Positions 15,571 to 25,085 of a DNA stretch of 64,000 nt are shown in pieces. The position numbers and the translations under genes are program-made. Source of the DNA: an uncultured Flavihumibacter sp. GTDB taxonomy: Bacteria; Bacteroidota; Bacteroidia; Chitinophagales; Chitinophagaceae. The notes under the pieces are model-generated. The model had not been told where the DNA came from and did not search any database. It worked only from the letters and a program-made list of their open reading frames with translations. The DNA lies in assembly GCA_902168105.1 (NCBI GenBank), contig CABHOY010000061.1, positions 80,954-144,953 of the forward strand. The letters run 5' to 3'. The number at the start of each line of letters is the position of its first letter. Position 1 is the stretch's first letter.

Positions 15571-17112
15571 ATGCGATTGAATAAAGCATTTATTATATTA
15601 TCACTTGTCTTCGGATGTGGAATGTCTTCGTGCTCTCTCGACGAGGAGCTGGGTTCCACGCTGACACGTGAGCAGGCAGATTCGCTGATTAAAGTTCCTG
15701 CACTTTTGATCTCAGCCTATAATGGTCTGCAATTGCCATTTCAGGACCAATCCAACTTCTGGGCGCTTCAGGAAATGACGTCAGACGAAGCGGTAGCTCC
15801 TACCCGCGGTGGTGACTGGGATGATAACGGTGTATGGCGTGCACTCAAGCTGCACAACTGGACGCCAGACCATACTTATATCAGCAATACCTTTTCGAAT
15901 ATCCTGCAACTCCAGTTCCTGGCATCTAACGTGCTGAGTTTTAAACCGACTGCGCAACAGGCCGGAGAAGCACGATTCCTGCGGGCTTTTGCCATGTTTG
16001 CTATTCTGGACGGCTGGGGACAGGTACCATTCCGCAACCCCGGAGACACATTGCTGAACGCACCAAGAGTGATGCAACCAGCTGAAGCAACGGAATACAT
16101 CATCAATGAATTGACAGAGATCATTGACATACTGGATGAAAATGTTCCGGCTTATACCGCTAATAAAAATGCGGCGAGGGCACTCCTGATGAAGGTATAT
16201 CTGAATAAAGGCGCTTTTGCAAACAGGGCGGCACCTACATTCGATGCTGCTGATATGCAGAAGGTCATTCAACTGGCAGATGCTATTACTGCAAGTGGTA
16301 AGTATACATTGACTAATTATTATGACAATTTTGCCTTTAACAACGATGCTATCTCAAAGGAAAACATCTTTACCCAGCGCAACGGCCCGGGTTTCAGTAC
16401 TGTAAGAAATGGTAACGCGGTATTCTGCCATTGGGCGCCTACCCTGCACTATAACCAGGACCCAAGCGGCTGGAACGGATATGCTACGATCTCTGACTTT
16501 TATGATAAGTATGAAGCGACGGACCTACGCCGTGGAGGAGCTTATCCTGGCGTTACGGAGAAAAGCGGTCTGAAGGTAGGTTTCCTGGTTGGGCAGCAGT
16601 ATAATGCTGCCGGTACGGCATTAAAAGACAGAAAGGGAAATCTTTTGATCTTTACAAGAGAATTGAAACTACAGGAAACAGATCCGAATACACTCGAAGT
16701 AACAGGTATCAGAGTTGTGAAATACCCACCAGACATGACTTCCAGTGAAACTAAGAGTAGTAATAATGCAAACAACGACTATGTTTTCCTGCGTTATGCA
16801 GATGTACTGCTGATGAAAGCTGAAGCACTATTGCGAACAAATAATGCTCCCCAGGCATTGCCTATTGTTAATTCGATCAGAGCAGACCGTCATGCCAGCG
16901 CCTGGACTTCTATTGACCTTGACAAACTGATTGATGAAAGAGGCCGCGAGCTTTATTGGGAAGGCTGGCGGAGACAAGACCTGATCCGCTTTGGCAAATT
17001 CCTGGAGACATGGCAACTGAAGCCTTCTGATGATCCAAGAAACTTATTATTCCCAATACCCACCAGTGATCTCGCCGTTAACAAAAATCTCAAACAGAAC
17101 GACGGTTATTAA
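15571..17112 (+). CDS. susD: SusD/RagB-type outer-membrane lipoprotein
   Basis: This protein has 513 residues. The lipobox is MSSC with Cys21, preceded by a short hydrophobic signal, so it is surface lipidated. The helical TPR-like SusD fold is evident (EARFLRAFAMFAILDGWGQVPF near 130-150, and the conserved C-terminal ELYWEGWRRQDLIRFGKF near 450-470). The C-terminus NDGY is typical. It caps the SusC barrel and binds glycans. It is 25 bp behind susC and followed by a terminator. Confidence 0.95.
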   Translation: MRLNKAFIILSLVFGCGMSSCSLDEELGSTLTREQADSLIKVPALLISAYNGLQLPFQDQSNFWALQEMTSDEAVAPTRGGDWDDNGVWRALKLHNWTPDHTYISNTFSNILQLQFLASNVLSFKPTAQQAGEARFLRAFAMFAILDGWGQVPFRNPGDTLLNAPRVMQPAEATEYIINELTEIIDILDENVPAYTANKNAARALLMKVYLNKGAFANRAAPTFDAADMQKVIQLADAITASGKYTLTNYYDNFAFNNDAISKENIFTQRNGPGFSTVRNGNAVFCHWAPTLHYNQDPSGWNGYATISDFYDKYEATDLRRGGAYPGVTEKSGLKVGFLVGQQYNAAGTALKDRKGNLLIFTRELKLQETDPNTLEVTGIRVVKYPPDMTSSETKSSNNANNDYVFLRYADVLLMKAEALLRTNNAPQALPIVNSIRADRHASAWTSIDLDKLIDERGRELYWEGWRRQDLIRFGKFLETWQLKPSDDPRNLLFPIPTSDLAVNKNLKQNDGY

Positions 17113-17118
17113 TAATTT

Positions 17119-17153
17119 ATCAGAAGAGACTGCATTATGTAGTCTCTTCTGAT
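17119..17153 (+). terminator. Terminator of susCD
   Basis: A perfect 13-bp stem (atcagaagagact with agtctcttctgat) with a 9-nt loop lies 6 bp after the susD stop, followed by a moderately T-rich stretch. Confidence 0.75.
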
Positions 17154-17938
17154 CATTTGCACATACTTTTTATGGGATGATCACCTGCAGATAATTTTCT
17201 CCTGCAGGTTATCATGCTGGGTATTGTTTGTCCTGGGAAGCACGAGTATGTTGTGGAATGTCTTTAACACAAGAATCCTATGCATTGAAATTTACATCAT
17301 ACACGTTCAGTATAGCAGATGCTGTAGCTGCGACGGTAGTTTACACAAGGGGGATATGCTGGAACTGCTATGAACATAGTAGTAGGCATAAAGATAGTGT
17401 AGAGTGGAATTGTGGTGGAATTTTGATGCAGCTTATTACCCGGTTGGGGGTAGAGATTGGTTACCTCCACCGGGAATAGGCATATTTTGTTTGACGTTGT
17501 GTGATGCCTATAATTGAATTGTTGTTAATCCTGATTTTCTGTCCTCTCTTTACATCTCGATCTTGCTACTTACGCATTACAAATTTTTCCTTTCACAGCC
17601 TGAGATGTATTAAAACTGAATAAAATGAATGCTGTCGGTTTAATGAATGTAATGATGCAAGGTTAATCGGAGATGCCTGATTACTTTTGTATTGTTGTCG
17701 CTAACGCCAATGGCATTTTAATAAAACGGCTTTAAGTTAACCATATACCTATACGAAAATGATACGAAGGAATTACTTAATGAAGAACGCAAGATATTAT
17801 TCTGTTGATATATTATTAAGGGGGATAAAACGCAGCATCATGTAGGTAATAATTTCAGTCCTAAAGTTTGGACATTAAGCCATATTGCCTTTGTTTTCCG
17901 GTCTATTTAGAATTTAGGGGTTAATTCAACAATGGACA

Positions 17939-18818
17939 CCGGGTATTAGTCTTGATACCTGGGATTTCTTAAATCATTCATGTTTTTCAGTAAGCAAAAT
18001 ACTGTTATGGCAGCTTTTTGCCCTGGTGTAAATAAAAGGGTTTTGTTTATAGTTATAAGTCACGCATTTACAAACAAATACGATCTCCAACCCGGGAACC
18101 ATTCTTGGTACCTGGTCTATTTTAAAACCAATGAATAGGTGTTACTGTGGTAAATAGAAATAGAGGAAGAGATAGTATAGATGAAGTGTTGACGGAAGTA
18201 TTGGAGGCTTATGGTTAATAATATACGGTGAATGCAGTAGTGTTATAATGATATAGCATAGCCAGGAAGGTACTATTTATGGGGATATGGCGAACGATGA
18301 TGGTTGTGACGCGGGATTAAATGAAAATGCAAGCAAACTTTAAATGAAGATTAGCGCTGGATTATAGGAACAGCTAGTACATGTAGCAGGTGAGACATAT
18401 GGTGATTGCGATAATCATGGTACTTGCTTTAAATAAGCATTTCGTGTAGTGAAAAAACTTTTGGTGGGACAACACATGCGGCGCTAAGAGTAAAGTGGGG
18501 ACGAGCTAGCGAAGAGCGCCGCATCTTTTACCGTAATTCTATTTAGGGGTTTTCAATTTGTGACCCGGAAGCTAGTCATGGCATCCGGAACTTTTACACC
18601 TCTTTAAGATATTTTAAACTGGGATAATCTCAATCGCATAATAGGTGATTAGTCTGATCTGGGCGCCATTCCTGGTGCCTGGTAATCTTAATGGTGTTAA
18701 TTTATCGTTTTTGGTTGACAACAGGTATCATTCCTGATACCTGAAACTTTTTGAAGTGAAGAAAAATTCATAGTTACATGGGGTTAAATCAAAACCGGGG
18801 ACCATTCATGGCCCCCGG
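17939..18818. repeat. Family of six related hairpins with covarying stems
   Basis: Six stem-loops occur in 880 bp: 17939-17962, 18092-18115, 18565-18588, 18659-18682, 18722-18743 and 18795-18818. All have 8-9-bp stems of the pattern CCxGGxxxC/GxxxCCxGG and a 6-nt loop fitting A(G/T)TC(A/C/T)T. Stem bases differ between copies, but changes on one arm are mostly matched on the other. Loops are agtctt, attctt, agtcat, attcct, attcct and attcat in order. Most of the sequence between copies is unrelated. They look like a small structured or palindromic repeat family rather than terminators, since T-tracts are inconsistent. Confidence 0.75.
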
Positions 18819-18854
18819 CTATATTTTAAACAAACGTCAGTATAATATTTAACG

Positions 18855-19940
18855 CTATACGCTCGCCTTTTTAATTGTATCCAACACAGTTGTGTCTACA
18901 TGTCCGAATAGAGATACACCAGCTGCCCCATTTTGTAATGCGAGGCGTACGCCTTTTTCAAGATCAGCCATATTACCTTTAAAGTCCGGTAGGTACAATC
19001 CTGCGTATAATGGGAATTTGCCATGAAGACCATTTACGCCCTCTGCTACGGCTTCTCCTATCCAATTCACATCTTCTTTATAAAAACCGTGATAGATCAT
19101 AGGATTAACTGAATCCAGCGGCCAGTTTGTCCAATCCTGCCTTACAATACGTTTGGCAATATCGGGAGTAGGAAATACAGCAGCTGTGATAGGCTTTTTA
19201 TGTTGTTTGGCCACCTGCGCGAGGTTGGTAACAACATTAGTGATGCGGTCGTATCTGTACTTTCTCCAGGAAGGGCTCTGGTCGGGATGTTCCATCTCCA
19301 GGGGGGCTATTCCTTTCTGGGCTTTATATTTTTCCCTGCAGGTTTCACAATAACAGAAATCGTACTCAGGCAATTCTTTAGACTGATCGATGCCATAATT
19401 ACTCCATAAGTTTACGGGCAGTACCACATCGCAGTAACGAACATAATCCAGGTGCAGGCCATCTACATAGTCCTTTGAAAGCACAGACTCTGCCTGTTCT
19501 TTCAGGTAGTTTATTACTTCCGGTTTGCTTGGACATAACCAGCGATAATAGCCCACATAAGGAGGATGTGTGGCACAGGATTCGCCTTTTCTGTTTTTTG
19601 CATACCATTCAGGATGGCTGGCCAATAATTCCTTTTCGCCACGATTCATTGTCCAGATCCATCTGTGCGCTTTAATCCCGTTCTCTTTCGCCGCTCTGAA
19701 ATGTTTTTCGCTGTCTGCTTCAAAGAAAATGTCTCCAATACCGGCTTTTTTATAAGCAGCATAACGTTGTTGCAGTTCTGCAACGGTATCTTTTTCATCT
19801 GGATTGATCCAAACACGATGTCTGGCTGTTTTAGCCGGTTGTGCTGGCGCCTTGGCGGAAGCAGATAAGGTTGGGATGACTGGCTGCATGATAGCCAGGC
19901 TACCAAGACCAACTGATTTCAGAAAGTTGCGTTTATTCAT
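18855..19940 (-). CDS. Putative family-10-like glycoside hydrolase (GHL10/DUF187 type), exported
   Basis: This protein has 361 residues. The N-terminus NKRNFLKSVGLGSLAIM resembles a Tat-type signal (with KR in place of RR) and is followed by a linker rich in Ala and Pro. The catalytic-type TIM barrel includes VDGLHLDYVRYCD (about 170-182), the motif typical of GHL10/DUF187 glycosidase-like proteins. A cysteine pair in CYCETC (about 206-211) may bind metal. It overlaps the preceding CBM9-like gene by 8 bp, so the two are co-translated. It probably acts in the periplasm or at the surface on a glycan or glycopeptide; the substrate is unknown. Confidence 0.8.
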   Translation of the reverse strand: MNKRNFLKSVGLGSLAIMQPVIPTLSASAKAPAQPAKTARHRVWINPDEKDTVAELQQRYAAYKKAGIGDIFFEADSEKHFRAAKENGIKAHRWIWTMNRGEKELLASHPEWYAKNRKGESCATHPPYVGYYRWLCPSKPEVINYLKEQAESVLSKDYVDGLHLDYVRYCDVVLPVNLWSNYGIDQSKELPEYDFCYCETCREKYKAQKGIAPLEMEHPDQSPSWRKYRYDRITNVVTNLAQVAKQHKKPITAAVFPTPDIAKRIVRQDWTNWPLDSVNPMIYHGFYKEDVNWIGEAVAEGVNGLHGKFPLYAGLYLPDFKGNMADLEKGVRLALQNGAAGVSLFGHVDTTVLDTIKKASV

Positions 19941-21042
19941 TTGACGATTTTTGAGAGATTTTCCCTTCTTGATTAATAGAACAACGTTCTTTAGTGTTTT
20001 TATTTACCAGTGTGGCTGTGAATTGATCTGTAATACCTTCCATCAGCAAAGTGTAGGTTGCTCCCTGCTCTGTAACGGTAGTCGCAGTTATCCCCAGCGC
20101 ACCCAACGTGGATGCGTAGCGGCCATTCTTTCTGCGATATTGTTGTTGTTTGGCATAGACATCCCAAAGAGATTCTTTAGCTGCTTCGATGGCCGGTAGG
20201 GGCAACGTTACAGGCGTGCTGCTAGCTGGCTTGGCAATGAAGGACAGGTATCCCCACTTTTCGGGTGCGTGCATATTAATGATACCCTGAGGAGACCATA
20301 CCCAGTTGTGTTCAGGTAATGATCTGCCGGTTTTCGGGTCTTTCCGTTTAATATACTGGCCATTCACAATATCGGTATCCCATTCAACACGGGAAAAATT
20401 AATTCTCCAGCGGGTACCGTCTTTAGGTGTCAGTCCCTGATTGAATAAGACGAATGCACTAAAAGGAATGGCCATTTCTACCGTCCATTTTTTGTCCTTA
20501 TCCTTCGGATCATTCAGGGTTCCATCTATCTGAACAGCTGTGCGGATTCCCTTGGTGTCCCAGGTTAGTAGGGCATCGCCACCTGCCCGATATGCTTTGG
20601 GCATGAAGAGGTCCATAACAGTGTTATGAGGATTGATCTCAATTTCAAAATACCTTTCGCCATCTCCATCCGGATCTACAAAAACTTCAAAATCATTATC
20701 CTGGAAAATAATGGTGTCATGTTGATGTAAGGTCGCCCAGATATGAGGTTCTTCCAGTTCAGCAAAAATATAGAGGTACTTGTTGTCCCACAGCATCTTC
20801 AGGCGGGTTCGCATCGCCGGAGTAGGCTGCTTATCACCTTCAATATCTGTGAAATCATCACTCCATACAGCTTTTGACCATGCATCTTCGTTCGCGATCC
20901 CATCAATCTTGACGGGTGCTTCCGCTTGATAAGAGTGATATTGCCTGGGTGGCACATAGGCCGGTTTCTGTTGTGCATAAGATGGAAGGTACAGGCATAC
21001 CATTCCTAATCCTGTAATCACATGACGAATAAGTTGAGACAT
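19933..21042 (-). CDS. Secreted CBM9-like carbohydrate-binding protein
   Basis: This protein has 369 residues. The signal peptide ends near QQKPAYVPP (cleavage after about 23). The carbohydrate-binding family 9-like domain spans about 38-270: the opening PVKIDGIANEDAWSKAVWSDDF, then LKMLWDNKYLYIFAELEEPHIWA and the acidic FVDPDGDGERYFEIEINPHNT are the standard order. An extra C-terminal segment (about 285-369) resembles a small exported domain with the motif RRKNGRYASTLGAL. It overlaps the downstream hydrolase, and both probably process the same glycan. Confidence 0.85.
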   Translation of the reverse strand: MSQLIRHVITGLGMVCLYLPSYAQQKPAYVPPRQYHSYQAEAPVKIDGIANEDAWSKAVWSDDFTDIEGDKQPTPAMRTRLKMLWDNKYLYIFAELEEPHIWATLHQHDTIIFQDNDFEVFVDPDGDGERYFEIEINPHNTVMDLFMPKAYRAGGDALLTWDTKGIRTAVQIDGTLNDPKDKDKKWTVEMAIPFSAFVLFNQGLTPKDGTRWRINFSRVEWDTDIVNGQYIKRKDPKTGRSLPEHNWVWSPQGIINMHAPEKWGYLSFIAKPASSTPVTLPLPAIEAAKESLWDVYAKQQQYRRKNGRYASTLGALGITATTVTEQGATYTLLMEGITDQFTATLVNKNTKERCSINQEGKISQKSSNE

Positions 21043-21123
21043 GAGTTAAATATAAGTAAGATGAGGACGTTATTCATGTTTTTTCAATGAATGGTTCAAT
21101 GGGGTGTTTAAATTGCAAAAAAA

Positions 21124-21145
21124 GGGTATAATTTTAGTTATACCC
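21124..21145 (-). terminator. Terminator after the PfkB kinase gene
   Basis: An 8-bp perfect stem (gggtataa with ttataccc, loop of 6) is followed on the minus strand by seven T residues. It lies about 90 bp past the kinase stop and upstream of the CBM9-like gene, so the kinase is a separate transcript. Confidence 0.8.
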
Positions 21146-21233
21146 CTTCTTCAAATCTGTTCAATGTTTTTTTTACTGCCGATAGCAGGATCTGTTACCC
21201 CTGTTGTTTTAACAAGCAAGATATGTGAAGTGT

Positions 21234-22136
21234 TTATTTGTGAGCTGCCATTAGTGTAGTAATCTCGGTTTTCTGGTAATCCGGACAACCGCCCTGATAA
21301 GATGCGACTAAGGCACCGAGCGCACAGGAGAATGCAAGAGTGTCGGAAGGATCATATTTTTTAATGGTACTATATAAATATCCTGCCAGGAAGGCGTCGC
21401 CACTCCCTATCGTATCCGCCACTTTCACCGGATAGCCGGGATGTTGATAGAATTTACCCCCTTTTAATAAGGCCGCTCCTTTTTCACCCAGCGTTACAAT
21501 GATCGTGGGAATGGAGTATTGAGTGCTAAGCGCTTTTACTTTTGCTTCCATATTATCCGGCCATTGATGCCAGTCGCCAATAATAGAGAGCTCTGTCTCA
21601 TTCAGTTTTAATATATGGCATTGATGTAAAAGTTCAACCAGCAGTTCCTGCTCAAAATGAGGAGGTCGTAAATTAATGTCCAGTACAAATGTGCGATTCC
21701 CTTTTAACAGGGATAATAACGTTTGCCGGCTATCTATGTTCCTGGCGGCCAGACTGCCGAAAACGAGAAAGGTGTCTCCTGTTTGTTGTGCTAATTCCCG
21801 AAGAGAAGATGTAAAAGAAATATAGTCCCAGGCTACAGGCCTGATGATTTCGTATTTCATCTCCAGTGGATTGTCTGCCGATGGCCAGGCGTATACTTTT
21901 CCGGTTTCATGAACCGGATCGGTTTGAATGTAGTCGGTCGTTAGCTGATATTGCTTCAATATTTCCAATAATGTCTGACCTGGTTCATCATCGCCTATAC
22001 TGGATATCATTGCTACAGGCACTGATAATTTCTGAAGATGATAGGCTACATTCATCGGTGCTCCTCCGGGTAAGGCCTTGTCCGGCAAAATATCCCAGAG
22101 CACTTCTCCAAAACAAGCTACTTGATACTGCATCAT
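21234..22136 (-). CDS. PfkB-family carbohydrate kinase (fructokinase-like)
   Basis: This protein has 300 residues, the usual length. The N-terminal PfkB signature GGAPMNVAYHLQKL is at about 24-37, and the second signature with the catalytic aspartate is DTIGSGDAFLAGYL (about 241-254). It would phosphorylate a sugar, probably fructose or a related hexose, in the cytoplasm. Together with the hydrolase, the CBM9-like protein and the nearby SusCD pair it suggests a carbohydrate-use locus, though it has its own terminator. Confidence 0.88.
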   Translation of the reverse strand: MMQYQVACFGEVLWDILPDKALPGGAPMNVAYHLQKLSVPVAMISSIGDDEPGQTLLEILKQYQLTTDYIQTDPVHETGKVYAWPSADNPLEMKYEIIRPVAWDYISFTSSLRELAQQTGDTFLVFGSLAARNIDSRQTLLSLLKGNRTFVLDINLRPPHFEQELLVELLHQCHILKLNETELSIIGDWHQWPDNMEAKVKALSTQYSIPTIIVTLGEKGAALLKGGKFYQHPGYPVKVADTIGSGDAFLAGYLYSTIKKYDPSDTLAFSCALGALVASYQGGCPDYQKTEITTLMAAHK

Positions 22137-23000
22137 AATTAATGTATTTGCGCTCAGTAATTATATTTTGATCATAATAATACTCTTTTCCAATAGAACC
22201 GTTTATAGAAAATGGGAGTTCAGTCGTTGGGACACCTGGGTCATTTACCCGCTACTTATGAATATGAATAAAGAGCCAGAGCGCTGAACAGCGCTCCGGA
22301 TTTTACATCTATTTTATCAACCTTGGTGTGTATAATACAAACCCCGTCCAATGCATTATAATGAATTACAATGCCTTAGATACAAGCAATGGATGGACCT
22401 AACCGGCTATGACTGCGTCAAAGCGATTTGGTGAACCTATAAATGGAAATATTAACTTGTCCGGATCGGACGGAACGATTGAATCCGGTATCGTTTTTCA
22501 GATAATGGATATGGATAGATATAGAGATCGGTTTAACCCTTGAAATAGATATGGATATAGTAATAGATATAAATGTAGAGATAGGTATAGAGATAGGCTT
22601 GGATGAATCCTGTTAATGGATATAGGCAGACGGCTTAATAAACTACGGTCTTTTAAAGTATACTCCATAATAATGTATTGGTTCGAGATAAAGAATTAAT
22701 GATTTGCTTTATAAACGTGAACTCACGTAGGACTAGAAATAGCATAAATAATTGATTGAATGGGACAACGATTTTTTTAACGGCTCAAAAGTAAAATGAA
22801 AATCAGAGAATCAATGAGACCATTATGTTCATTTTGATACAGTTAGTTCGTTCTGTTCACTCTACTAAAATGACCGCCTGTAAATTAAAAGCGTATCAAA
22901 AAAATAATATATGTCTTTAAGGGGTCTTAACCAAAATTAACCTGCCAGGGCATAAGACCTTAAAATTGGCTTAAAAAGGTATCAAAATTATCTAGAATTT
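22137..23000. other. 0.86-kb intergenic region with a hairpin and a degenerate repeat
   Basis: No gene is supported. A GC-rich hairpin at 22276-22299 (ccagagcgct with agcgctccgg, one mismatch) has no gene just upstream on either strand. A purine-rich degenerate hexamer run follows at 22502-22605. The rest is AT-rich and unremarkable. Confidence 0.5.
22502..22605. repeat. Degenerate GATATR/GAGATR hexamer tract
   Basis: About 100 bp is built from imperfect 6-bp units such as gatatg, gatata, gagata and gtagag, interrupted once near 22530-22543. Units have drifted, so this is an old low-complexity tract rather than an active microsatellite. Confidence 0.6.
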
Positions 23001-23040
23001 AAACGGTCGTTTGATTTAATTAAATGTTTGTTTAACTTTG
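23001..23040 (+). promoter_or_regulatory. Promoter and probable TetR operator of the efflux operon
   Basis: TTTG (23010-23013), a 19-bp spacer and TAACTTTG (23033-23040) match the Bacteroidota consensus exactly. The inverted repeat aaacg-gt-cgttt (23001-23012) overlaps the -33 element and is a likely binding site for the TetR regulator encoded next. Because the -7 element lies at 23033-23040, the ATG at 23028 cannot be the start of the gene. Confidence 0.8.
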
Positions 23041-23060
23041 TGCCCACAATTCGATTACAC

Positions 23061-23687
23061 ATGGAATACAATCAAAAGCAATTATCAATACTGGAGGCTG
23101 CCGAGAAGCTGTTCGCTTCTCATGGTTTTCATGCTACTTCAGTGAGGGATATTGCTCATGAGGCTGATGTGAACATCGCAATGATATCTTACTACTTTGG
23201 CTCAAAAGAGAAATTAATTGAAGCCATCTTCCTGAAAAGGATTTTTGCCTGGAAACTGACATTGACGGAAATGCTTCATAATTCGGCCCGTTCATATGTT
23301 GAAAGATTTGACTCATTAGTGGAAACATATGTGACCCGTGTAATGGGCAACCCCTGCTTTAACCTGATGATGATCAGGGCGCAGATCCAGGAGGATATCG
23401 GGGTAAACGACCTTATTCATGAAAATAAAAAGGAAGTTCATGAAGTGATCAAGGCATTTATTAATGAAGGACAGGAAAGTGGGGTATTTAATAAAGATCT
23501 GGATATTCTGATGATGGTGAACACCCTGGTGGGGACCACTAATCACATCATGTCAACCAGGCATCATTTTCAGCGCTTGAGTAATCTTGAGCATCTCTCA
23601 GACAACGAACTTCAGGAATACCTGATCAGTCATACTAGCAATCATTTGAAAAATTTGTTTAAAGCCATTCTAATCCATGAAGCTTAA
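23061..23687 (+). CDS. TetR/AcrR-family transcriptional regulator
   Basis: The product has 208 residues from the ATG at 23061, chosen because the upstream in-frame ATG falls inside the promoter. The N-terminal HTH (about 8-52) contains ILEAAEKLFASHGFHATSVRDIA and the recognition helix near NIAMISYYFGSKEKL. The helical C-terminal domain is a ligand and dimer domain. It is the first gene of the efflux operon and overlaps the TolC start by 11 bp. It probably represses the operon until a toxic compound binds. Confidence 0.93.
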   Translation: MEYNQKQLSILEAAEKLFASHGFHATSVRDIAHEADVNIAMISYYFGSKEKLIEAIFLKRIFAWKLTLTEMLHNSARSYVERFDSLVETYVTRVMGNPCFNLMMIRAQIQEDIGVNDLIHENKKEVHEVIKAFINEGQESGVFNKDLDILMMVNTLVGTTNHIMSTRHHFQRLSNLEHLSDNELQEYLISHTSNHLKNLFKAILIHEA

Positions 23688-25041
23688 TAGCACATACAGG
23701 CGACTATGGTCTCTGACAGTATGCGCACTACTGACTTTACCATATTATTATAGTCAGGCGCAGGACAGGAAGAGTCTGTCATTGAAAGAAGCCATAACGC
23801 TTAGTATACAAAACAGTAAAGAACTCAAACTCAGCAAAACAAAAATCGATGCAGCACTGGCATCAGTGAAAACTGCAAACAATTCACAATTACCGGATGT
23901 AAGTGTTTCTGCTTCATATCTGCGTATTAATGAACCAAACGTAGATTTCAAACTGAATGTAGGCGGGAACGACAGTTCTGGCGGTGGATCATCACCCAAA
24001 GTGAATTCAGTTGCTTATGCGATGGCGAGTGTTTCCCTGCCGATCTTTTCAGGGTTTATTATCCAGAGCCAGAAGGCATCGGCCCGGTACCTTGCTGAAG
24101 CGGCAAAGCTTGATGCAGACAAAGACCGGGAAGCTGTGATCCAGAACACGATCAACGCTTATAGCAATCTTTATAAAGCGCAGCAGGCCGTAACACTTGT
24201 ACAGGAAAATCTGAAACAGCAGCAACAGCGGGTGGGAGATTTCACAAACCTTGAGAAGAACGGGATTGTTGCACGTAACGACCTGTTAAAAGTACAGCTA
24301 CAACAGTCTAATGTTGAGGTTTCTCTCGTGGAAGCTGAAAGCAACCTCAAACTGGCCAATATTGCGATGAACTTATTGTTAGGACTGCCTGAAACTACAG
24401 TGCTTGATGCCGACACTACTACTTTTGAACAGACGCCAACCGGCACGAAAGCTGCTTCTGAATGGGAACAAATAGCTATGCAGAACCGTAAGGATGCTGC
24501 GGCATTATCTGCCCGTGAAAGAGCTGCCACGGCAGGTATTAAAGCTGCAAAAGGAGAATATTATCCTTCTGTCGGGCTTACCGGCGGATATGTTGCCCTG
24601 ACGGTACCCAATGCGCTTACTGTAACTAACGCACTAAACGCTGGCATAGGTGTAAAATACTCCCCTTCTTCACTTTGGAAAGCAGGATCAAAAGTAACCG
24701 AAGCAAAAGTGAGGTTACAGGAAGTACAGGTAAATGAAGAATTGCTGGTAGATAACATCCACCTTTCTATCAATAAAGCTTACCAGGATTACTTGGTGAA
24801 TCAGAAAAAGATAGATGCATATCAGAAAGCAATTGATCAGGCAAGTGAGAATTATAAGATAGTAAAAAATAAACAGGAAAATAATCTGGCAACAACTACA
24901 GATCTGCTGGAAGCAGACGTAGCCAATGTACAGGCAAAACTGAACTATGCTTTTGCAAAGGCTGATGCAGTTGTTGCTTATACCAGACTATTGGAAACTG
25001 CAGGTATTTTAAGTGAAACCGGCGCAGAAACAGGGAAGTAA
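23677..25041 (+). CDS. TolC-family outer-membrane efflux channel
   Basis: This protein has 454 residues. A signal peptide ends near residue 28 (YSQAQD). Two outer-membrane-efflux repeats follow, each with the long helical pattern: the first from SLSLKEAITLSIQNSKELKLS, the second in the C-terminal half ending near 445. It forms the outer-membrane duct of the tripartite pump with the HlyD and DHA2 proteins encoded next. The start lies within the end of the TetR gene, indicating coupling. Confidence 0.93.
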   Translation: MKLNSTYRRLWSLTVCALLTLPYYYSQAQDRKSLSLKEAITLSIQNSKELKLSKTKIDAALASVKTANNSQLPDVSVSASYLRINEPNVDFKLNVGGNDSSGGGSSPKVNSVAYAMASVSLPIFSGFIIQSQKASARYLAEAAKLDADKDREAVIQNTINAYSNLYKAQQAVTLVQENLKQQQQRVGDFTNLEKNGIVARNDLLKVQLQQSNVEVSLVEAESNLKLANIAMNLLLGLPETTVLDADTTTFEQTPTGTKAASEWEQIAMQNRKDAAALSARERAATAGIKAAKGEYYPSVGLTGGYVALTVPNALTVTNALNAGIGVKYSPSSLWKAGSKVTEAKVRLQEVQVNEELLVDNIHLSINKAYQDYLVNQKKIDAYQKAIDQASENYKIVKNKQENNLATTTDLLEADVANVQAKLNYAFAKADAVVAYTRLLETAGILSETGAETGK

Positions 25042-25085
25042 TCAACTCAGGATTTAAATAAAAGTAACAATCATATATATACTAT

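Larger units (their letters stand above)
17113..18854. other. 1.7-kb gene-poor region
   Basis: No credible coding sequence is present; stops are frequent in all frames. The left part holds the susD terminator and a second imperfect hairpin (17177-17190 with 17202-17215, 13 of 14 pairs). The right half carries the six-member hairpin family described separately. Base composition is AT-rich with a few GC islands at the hairpins. It may be an old insertion or decayed DNA. Confidence 0.6.

Noticed and set aside
17228..17479. 83-codon frame starting with TTG after susD
   Set aside because: No ATG, no promoter, odd composition rich in Cys and Trp, in a region otherwise without genes.
17939..18818. 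Hairpin family as a CRISPR array
   Set aside because: Repeats differ in stem sequence, spacing is irregular (about 40 to 450 bp) and no cas gene is present.
23028..23060. Upstream ATG as start of the TetR gene
   Set aside because: It lies between the -33 and -7 elements of a consensus promoter, upstream of the expected transcription start.
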